From Flavobacterium quisquiliarum (lineage in GTDB: Bacteria; Bacteroidota; Bacteroidia; Flavobacteriales; Flavobacteriaceae), in contig NZ_WWEM01000034.1 of the NCBI RefSeq assembly GCF_019308285.1, forward strand, positions 1 through 46,873: a stretch of DNA of 46,873 bases. The letters run 5' to 3'. Of the stretch, positions 41,689-46,873 are shown one piece after another; the stretch's first letter is position 1, and each line of letters begins with the position of its first letter. The notes below the pieces were generated by a model. The model made no database searches. It was given only the letters and a program-made list of their open reading frames with translations, and was not told where the DNA came from. A program made the position numbers and the translations under genes.

Positions 41689-43000
41689 TCAATTAATGCT
41701 CTTTGGAGTATTCTTTATCGGAATATCTTCAGTAGAAGCACAAGAAAAAACAAGTTTAACTTTAGATGAAGCCGTAAAAATGGCTTGGGAAAAGAGTAAC
41801 GAAGTTACGCTTGCCAACACTAAGGTAAACACCAAAAAACACGAGTTAACAGCCGTAAAGAACAATCAGTATCCTGATCTTAAAATTTCTGGACAATATC
41901 AGCGCCTTACAAAAGCTTCGATTGACATGCACAACGAAGGCGAAAACGCTGCTACTCTAGCTTCTCCAGATCGTGCGATGCTTGGAATGGCCAATTTAAG
42001 CTTGCCAATTTTTGCAGGTTTTAAAATTCAAAGCAGTATTGATGCTTACGACAGCATGTATGAAGCTGAAACAGCTAACGCTGCAAAAACAAAAGAGGAT
42101 GTTGCTTTAAAAGTAATTACTTATTACACTGCTTTGTACAAAGCACAAAAAACTTTAGATGTTTTAAACGAAAATCAAAAAAGTGCCAAACAGCGTGTCA
42201 CTGACTTTAAAGAATTAGAGAAAAACGGAATTATTCCAAGAAATGATTTATTAAAAGCGCAGTTATTAGTTTCAAAAACACAATTATCTATTGATGAAGC
42301 TACTAACAACTTAAACAATATCAATTTCTACCTGACAACTTTATTGAAAATGGCTCCTGAAACTAAACTTCAGGTAAATGAAGATGATTTCTTTAATTTA
42401 AAAACAAGCAATGCTCCAACAACAGATGCATTGGCATTGGAAAGCAGAAAAGATTTAGAAGCAATTCGTTTACAATCTAAAGCTTCTGAGGCAAATGTTA
42501 AGATTGCAAAATCAGGTTATTACCCAACTCTTTCATTACTTGGAGGATATACTGCTTTAGATTTAAAAGATATCATTACAGTAAAGTATGCAATGAATTT
42601 TGGTTTAGGTTTATCGTATGATTTATCTGGAATCTTAAAAAACAGTGCTCATGTAAAAGAAGCGGAAAGTAGAGCTTTGGAAGTAAAAAATACCGAAGCA
42701 ATCATGACTGACCGTATTAAAGTTGAAGTTCAGAAATCTCTTGAAGATTATGACTTAGCAATCAACCAAAGTGTAGTGTATGAAGAAGCTCTTCAGCAAG
42801 CAGCAGAAAACTACAGATTAGTAAAAGATAAATTTGACAATGGTTTAGCAGATACCAATGACTTGGTTGAAGCTGATGTGGAACAGTTAAGTGCAAAAAT
42901 CAACACGGCTGTAGCAAAAGCAACCATTATTCAAAAATATTACGAATTACTTTCAGTATCAGGACAATTATCACAATCATTCAATCTTTCAAAAATATAA
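41678..43000 (+). CDS. TolC-family outer-membrane efflux protein
   Basis: This 440-residue outer-membrane channel is the exit duct for the EmrAB-type pump encoded downstream. ATG at 41678 gives a signal peptide (MKISQLMLFGVFFIGISSVE, cut near AQEK). An in-frame TTG at 41672 is less likely. The domain opens with SLTLDEAVKMAWEKSNEVTL, typical of OEP proteins. Two long coiled-coil repeats follow. There is no lipobox. The start overlaps the tetR stop, implying translational coupling. Confidence 0.92.
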   Translation: MKISQLMLFGVFFIGISSVEAQEKTSLTLDEAVKMAWEKSNEVTLANTKVNTKKHELTAVKNNQYPDLKISGQYQRLTKASIDMHNEGENAATLASPDRAMLGMANLSLPIFAGFKIQSSIDAYDSMYEAETANAAKTKEDVALKVITYYTALYKAQKTLDVLNENQKSAKQRVTDFKELEKNGIIPRNDLLKAQLLVSKTQLSIDEATNNLNNINFYLTTLLKMAPETKLQVNEDDFFNLKTSNAPTTDALALESRKDLEAIRLQSKASEANVKIAKSGYYPTLSLLGGYTALDLKDIITVKYAMNFGLGLSYDLSGILKNSAHVKEAESRALEVKNTEAIMTDRIKVEVQKSLEDYDLAINQSVVYEEALQQAAENYRLVKDKFDNGLADTNDLVEADVEQLSAKINTAVAKATIIQKYYELLSVSGQLSQSFNLSKI

Positions 43001-43012
43001 TCGATAGCTCTC

Positions 43013-44092
43013 ATGGAAAAGAAAAAGACAAATAAAAAATTCATCATCATACTAGCCGTTTTGGTTTTAGTGGGAGGAACTTACGGAATATCAAAATACT
43101 TACACGCACAAGCTCACGAAGAAACAGATGATGCTCAAATCGAGAAAAGAATGAATCCAATTATCCCGAGAGTTTCTGGATATATTAGTAAAGTTTATGT
43201 GAAAGATAATGATTATGTAAAAAAAGGAGATACTTTATTTACTATCGACAAAAGAGATTATCAATTAAAGATTGATGAAGCTAATGCAGCATTATTGGGA
43301 GCTGAAGGACAATTTGAAGCTGCTAAAGCGGATATTGGAAGTGCTTATGCAAGCATCTCTGTTTCTGATGCTCAAATGAGATCTGCGAGTGGTTCTATCG
43401 AAAGTGCAAAGATTAGATTGAGACAGCTTACAAACGATTATAACCGTTACAACAACTTGTACAAAACGCATACCATTACAAAACAACAATATGAGCAGGC
43501 TTTAACTGCAAAAGAAGAAGCTGAAAACCAAGTACGTGTTTTAGAACAGCAACAAAAAGCGACTTCTTACCAAAAATCGGTTATCCAGTCAAAATCTAAA
43601 GTTTCTGACAAACAAACTGAGGTTGCTGCAGCAAACATCAAAAAAGCAAAAACAATGTTAGATGTTGCTCACTTAAACCTTTCTTATACTGTAGTTACTG
43701 CTGCAATTGACGGTCAGGTTTCTAAAGTTGATATTCAGCCAGGACAATTAGTACAGCCAGGACAATCTTTATTCTACATCATCAATAATAATGAAGCTTG
43801 GGTTGTAGCTAACTTTAAAGAAACACAATTAAACAAAATGGTTGTGGGACAAAAAGTAGGTTTAAAAGTAGATGCTTATCCAAACTATGAGTTTAAAGGA
43901 ACTGTATCTTCTTTCTCTCCTGCAACAGGATCTCGTTTTTCATTACTTCCTCCTGATAATGCAACAGGAAACTTCGTAAAAACAATTCAGAGATTACCAG
44001 TAAAAATCACGATTGACGAATCTAACGATCCTGAAAAAGTAAAACTTTTAAGACCAGGAATGAACGTTGACGTTGATGTACATTTAAAATAA
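43013..44092 (+). CDS. EmrA/HlyD-family membrane fusion protein
   Basis: A 359-residue periplasmic adaptor anchored by one N-terminal span (FIIILAVLVLVGGTYGISKY). The lipoyl half-motifs are PRVSGYISKVYVKDNDYVKK and TAAIDGQVSKVDIQPGQLVQ, separated by a long coiled coil. A beta-barrel region (EAWVVANFKETQLNKMVVGQ) is typical of EmrA. It links the MFS pump and the TolC-like channel. It starts 12 bases after the channel gene and ends 3 bases before the pump gene. Confidence 0.94.
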   Translation: MEKKKTNKKFIIILAVLVLVGGTYGISKYLHAQAHEETDDAQIEKRMNPIIPRVSGYISKVYVKDNDYVKKGDTLFTIDKRDYQLKIDEANAALLGAEGQFEAAKADIGSAYASISVSDAQMRSASGSIESAKIRLRQLTNDYNRYNNLYKTHTITKQQYEQALTAKEEAENQVRVLEQQQKATSYQKSVIQSKSKVSDKQTEVAAANIKKAKTMLDVAHLNLSYTVVTAAIDGQVSKVDIQPGQLVQPGQSLFYIINNNEAWVVANFKETQLNKMVVGQKVGLKVDAYPNYEFKGTVSSFSPATGSRFSLLPPDNATGNFVKTIQRLPVKITIDESNDPEKVKLLRPGMNVDVDVHLK

Positions 44093-44095
44093 AAC

Positions 44096-45685
44096 ATGGC
44101 AGGAGCAGTACAAGCAGACGACGATTTAGTAGAATACGGTTTCAGACGTGTTGTCATTACGATTACAGCGGTACTTTGTGCACTGCTCGAAATTGTTGAC
44201 ACAACGATTGTAAACGTAGCGCTGACAGACATGCGCGGAAGTCTTGGTGCTACCTTGACTGATGTGGCGTGGGTAATTACAGCATACGCAATTGCGAATG
44301 TTATTGTAATTCCGATGACGAGCTGGCTATCACAGCAATTTGGAAGACGTAACTATTTTGTGGCTTCCATAATAGTATTTACAGTCTGTTCCTTTTTGTG
44401 TGGTAATGCCACCAATATTTGGGAACTCGTAGCCTTCCGATTCGTACAAGGTATGGGTGGTGGAGCGCTATTAGTTACAGCCCAAACGATTATTACAGAA
44501 AGTTACCCCGTAGCAAAACGTGGAATGGCACAAGCTATCTATGGAATGGGGGTAATTGTTGGTCCAACTTTAGGTCCGCCTTTAGGAGGATATTTAGTAG
44601 ATAATTATTCTTGGCCTTATATTTTCTATATCAATATTCCGTTAGGAATTATTGCTACCATTTTGGCTTTAACTTTTGTTAGAAGCCCAAAGTATGGGGA
44701 GAAATTAAAAGCTAATCAGGTCGACTGGTGGGGAATTATCTTGCTGAGTACTTTTATTGGTTCTTTACAATTTGTACTGGAACACGGACAACAAGATGAC
44801 TGGTTTAATGATTCATTAATTGTAACTTTAAGTGTTATTACAGTTTTAGGATTAGTTCTTTTTATTTGGAGAGAGCTGACATACAAGTATCCAATTGTAA
44901 ACTTAAGCGTTTTGAAAGATGGAAACTTAAGAATTGGAACTGTAATGTGTTTTATTCTTGGTTTTGGTTTGTATGGATCAACTTTAATTATCCCAATTTA
45001 TACGCAGTCAATATTAGGATGGACAGCTACTGATGCAGGATTATTATTGATTCCTGGATCTATTACCACAGCGATTATGATGCCTTTTGTTGGAAACATG
45101 ATTCAGAAAGGTGTTCCGCAGGGGTACATGGTAGGAGTTGGATTTTTAATTTTCTTCTTCTTTACTTTTATGATGTACAGCCGTATGACACCTGACACAG
45201 GAGTTGAACATATGTATTGGCCTTTAATTTTAAGAGGAGTTGGTTTAGGACTTCTTTTCGTTCCTATTACGACACTTTCGCTTTCAACATTAAAAGGAAA
45301 ACAAATTGGTGAAGGAGCTGCATTTACGGGAATGATGCGCCAGTTAGGAGGATCATTCGGTATTGCGATTATTACCACTTTTATCACACGTTTCAGTCAA
45401 TCACACAGAGTTGATTTGATTAATAATCTTGATCCAGCCAAATTTGAAGTACAGCAGCGAATTACAGGAATGCAGCATGCGTTTATGGCAAAAGGATATA
45501 GCGCTGATGTGGCGCTGAAAAAAGCGTATCAAGCTATCGAAATGTCAGTCATGAAACAAAGTACTGTAATGGCTTATATGGATATTTTCCTTTATTTAGG
45601 AATCATGTTTTTATGTTGCATACCGATTATTCTCTTTATCAAAAAAGGGAAGAACAAAATTAGTGCAGCCGACGCAATGCATTAA
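44096..45685 (+). CDS. EmrB/QacA-family (DHA2) multidrug MFS transporter
   Basis: A 529-residue, 14-span drug-proton antiporter of the inner membrane. The first span carries VDTTIVNVALTDM (DHA2 motif D1 type). Motif A is SWLSQQFGRRNYFV, and antiporter motif C is YGMGVIVGPTLGPPLGGYLV. Together with the adaptor and channel genes it forms an EmrAB-TolC type system under TetR control. Substrates are probably hydrophobic toxicants. A strong terminator follows 25 bases after the stop codon. Confidence 0.95.
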   Translation: MAGAVQADDDLVEYGFRRVVITITAVLCALLEIVDTTIVNVALTDMRGSLGATLTDVAWVITAYAIANVIVIPMTSWLSQQFGRRNYFVASIIVFTVCSFLCGNATNIWELVAFRFVQGMGGGALLVTAQTIITESYPVAKRGMAQAIYGMGVIVGPTLGPPLGGYLVDNYSWPYIFYINIPLGIIATILALTFVRSPKYGEKLKANQVDWWGIILLSTFIGSLQFVLEHGQQDDWFNDSLIVTLSVITVLGLVLFIWRELTYKYPIVNLSVLKDGNLRIGTVMCFILGFGLYGSTLIIPIYTQSILGWTATDAGLLLIPGSITTAIMMPFVGNMIQKGVPQGYMVGVGFLIFFFFTFMMYSRMTPDTGVEHMYWPLILRGVGLGLLFVPITTLSLSTLKGKQIGEGAAFTGMMRQLGGSFGIAIITTFITRFSQSHRVDLINNLDPAKFEVQQRITGMQHAFMAKGYSADVALKKAYQAIEMSVMKQSTVMAYMDIFLYLGIMFLCCIPIILFIKKGKNKISAADAMH

Positions 45686-45710
45686 TAATAATAATTTTAT
45701 AATACACAGA

Positions 45711-45750
45711 AACGCCGAATTCATCATTTAGAATTCGGCGTTTGTTTTTT
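45711..45750 (+). terminator. Terminator of the EmrAB-type operon
   Basis: A 12-bp perfect stem (45711-45722 with 45731-45742, core CGCCGAATTC), 8-base loop, then TTTGTTTTTT. Confidence 0.85.
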
Positions 45751-45753
45751 AAT

Positions 45754-45871
45754 TTAACCGCAAAGGGCGCAAAGAATTTTATTTCTGATAAGCGTAAAAA
45801 CGCAAAGTTCGCAAAGCTTTGTGATAGAACCTTTGCGAACTTTGCGTAAATCTTTGTGTCTTTGCGGTTAA
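45754..45871. repeat. Nested CTTTGCG inverted-repeat element
   Basis: Outer arms begin TTAACCGCAAAG (45754) and end CTTTGCGGTTAA (45871). Inner arms ACGCAAAGTTCGCAAAG (45800-45816) and 45831-45847 are perfect 17-bp complements. Related fragments occur in the trpC-trpF spacer. Confidence 0.8.
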
Positions 45872-45876
45872 AAAAC

Positions 45877-45908
45877 TTAGAATCTTAGCATCTTAGAACC
45901 TTAGCATC
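45877..45908. repeat. Array of four 8-bp units after yaaA
   Basis: TTAGAATC, TTAGCATC, TTAGAACC, TTAGCATC in exact register. The first three units are identical to those before trpD. It adjoins the CTTTGCG element. Confidence 0.8.
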
Positions 45909-45918
45909 TTTAAAAAAC

Positions 45919-46677
45919 CTATCTTGTAAAAACCAAATGGTTTCCTTTTGAAAGATTGGCATCGAACTGATATCCTTCGTAATTAAATCCTTTTAAATCA
46001 TCAATTGTTTCTGCGTTGGTATCAATGATATAACGAACCATCATCCCTCTAGCCTTTTTGGCAAAAAAACTGATCATTTTTAGTTTTCCATCTTTGTAAT
46101 CTTTAAAGTCAGGAGTAATTACAGGAACTTTTAGAGCATTCACATCAACTGCAGAAAAATATTCGTTACTCGCTAAATTCACGAATAGTTCGTCTTTTTT
46201 CAATTCTTTGTTTAAAGCTTTTGTTACTGTTGGTTTCCAAAATTCGTGCAGGTTTTTAGATTCGCCGACAGGCATTTTTGTTCCCATTTCCAGACGATAG
46301 GCCTGCATTAAATCTAAAGGTTTTAAAAGACCATAAAGTCCAGATAAAATTCTCAATTTATCCTGAAGAGCATCTAATTTTTCTAACGGAATCGAATATG
46401 CATCTAAACCTGTATACACATCTCCATCAAAAGTATACACTGCCGGACGTGCATTTTCTGGAGTAAAAGGCGTTTTCCAATCCTGATTACGTTTCCAGTT
46501 TAAATCGGCTAGTTTGTCTGAGATTGACATTAGTTCTGATAATTCAGAAGGCTTTTTTTGTTTTACAACTTTATGAACCACTCTGGCTTCTTTTAAGAAT
46601 GAAGGTTCTGTATATTGAGATGTTGGTAATTCTTTTTCGAAATTCAATGATTTCGCTGGAGATATAACAATTTTCAT
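45919..46677 (-). CDS. yaaA: Peroxide stress protein YaaA (UPF0246/DUF328)
   Basis: A 252-residue cytosolic protein of the YaaA family, which in E. coli limits free iron and DNA damage during peroxide stress and binds DNA. It opens with the family motif MKIVISPAKSLNFEKELP and has the C-terminal signature ISFFAKKARGMMVRYIID. The length is normal for the family. It is monocistronic. A -7 element lies 21 bases upstream. It converges on the EmrAB operon. Confidence 0.95.
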   Translation of the reverse strand: MKIVISPAKSLNFEKELPTSQYTEPSFLKEARVVHKVVKQKKPSELSELMSISDKLADLNWKRNQDWKTPFTPENARPAVYTFDGDVYTGLDAYSIPLEKLDALQDKLRILSGLYGLLKPLDLMQAYRLEMGTKMPVGESKNLHEFWKPTVTKALNKELKKDELFVNLASNEYFSAVDVNALKVPVITPDFKDYKDGKLKMISFFAKKARGMMVRYIIDTNAETIDDLKGFNYEGYQFDANLSKGNHLVFTR

Positions 46678-46697
46678 GTGTGCTTTTTTCTATGATT

Positions 46698-46705
46698 CAA
46701 AAATA
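46698..46705 (-). promoter_or_regulatory. -7 element for yaaA (TATTTTTG)
   Basis: Matches TAnnTTTG on the minus strand, 20 bases before the start codon. Confidence 0.45.
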
Positions 46706-46769
46706 CAAATTGCATTTCTAAAAATTAGAAATTGTAATTGATTTGTTTTATTGGTGTATAGTTTTTTTC

Positions 46770-46835
46770 GCCACGAATTCACGAATTTATTTTTTATAAT
46801 CTTTGAGCATAATTTTGAATGAATTCGTGTAATTC
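46770..46835. repeat. GCCACGAATTCACGAAT-type repeat at the window end
   Basis: The left arm (46770-46788) is the clean consensus. The right arm is a decayed GAATTCGTGTAATTC (46821-46835). Same family as the copies in the crp-tauE and trpC-trpF spacers. Confidence 0.7.
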
Positions 46836-46873
46836 ATTACTCTAATTTATTCTAAATGATTTAAATTAATTCG

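Overview
This is an AT-rich stretch of a Bacteroidota chromosome, most likely Flavobacterium. The evidence is the protein families present (a Bacteroidetes-type VgrG, RND pump lipoproteins, small secreted beta-barrel proteins, trp genes in a Flavobacterium-like arrangement), the near absence of purine-rich Shine-Dalgarno sequences, and repeated matches to the Bacteroidetes -7 promoter element TAnnTTTG a short way upstream of start codons. I see no rRNA, tRNA, CRISPR array, prophage or insertion-sequence transposase.

Layout. 1-1433: the 3' part of a type VI secretion spike gene (vgrG), whose reading frame is cut by an in-frame TAG. 1639-7990: a minus-strand tripartite RND multidrug efflux operon (adaptor, HAE1 pump, outer-membrane lipoprotein) preceded by a small secreted protein of unknown function. 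8146-14575: mixed genes, namely a GNAT acetyltransferase, a small beta-barrel protein, a TPR-like secreted protein, an M1 peptidase with an ACT-domain protein, non-phosphorylating glyceraldehyde-3-phosphate dehydrogenase (gapN) and a one-domain rhodanese. 14985-25040: a Crp/Fnr regulator, a TauE/SafE exporter, three small accessory genes, cydAB (cytochrome bd oxidase), an HD hydrolase, a CstB-like persulfide dioxygenase-rhodanese fusion and a split YeeE/YedE transporter pair. Together with the rhodanese these look like a sulfide/persulfide handling and sulfide-tolerant respiration neighbourhood. 25304-30416: glpD, a marR-nitroreductase-yceI operon and a secreted beta-helix-like protein.

30540-39207: the tryptophan biosynthesis operon. 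It starts with an 18-residue leader peptide holding three consecutive Trp codons and an intrinsic terminator, so it has a classical ribosome-mediated attenuator. The order is trpL-trpE-(lipoprotein)-trpG-trpD-trpC-trpF-trpB-(GGCT-like)-(nitrilase-like)-trpA. 39251-45685: a second M1 peptidase, then a TetR-controlled EmrAB/TolC-type efflux operon. 45919-46677: yaaA.

Beyond the genes, the strongest signals are regulatory DNA and dispersed intergenic repeats. Regulatory sites include the trp attenuator with a stop-codon-overlapping antiterminator, two 12-16 bp palindromes exactly 30 bp apart over the -33 and -7 elements of marR, and two tandem 17-bp operator units over the -7 element of the tetR efflux operon. 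The spacers also hold several families of long palindromic or tandem repeats. They include a 29-bp sequence present in identical copies 17 kb apart and three arrays of exactly four 8-bp TTAGMAHC-like units.
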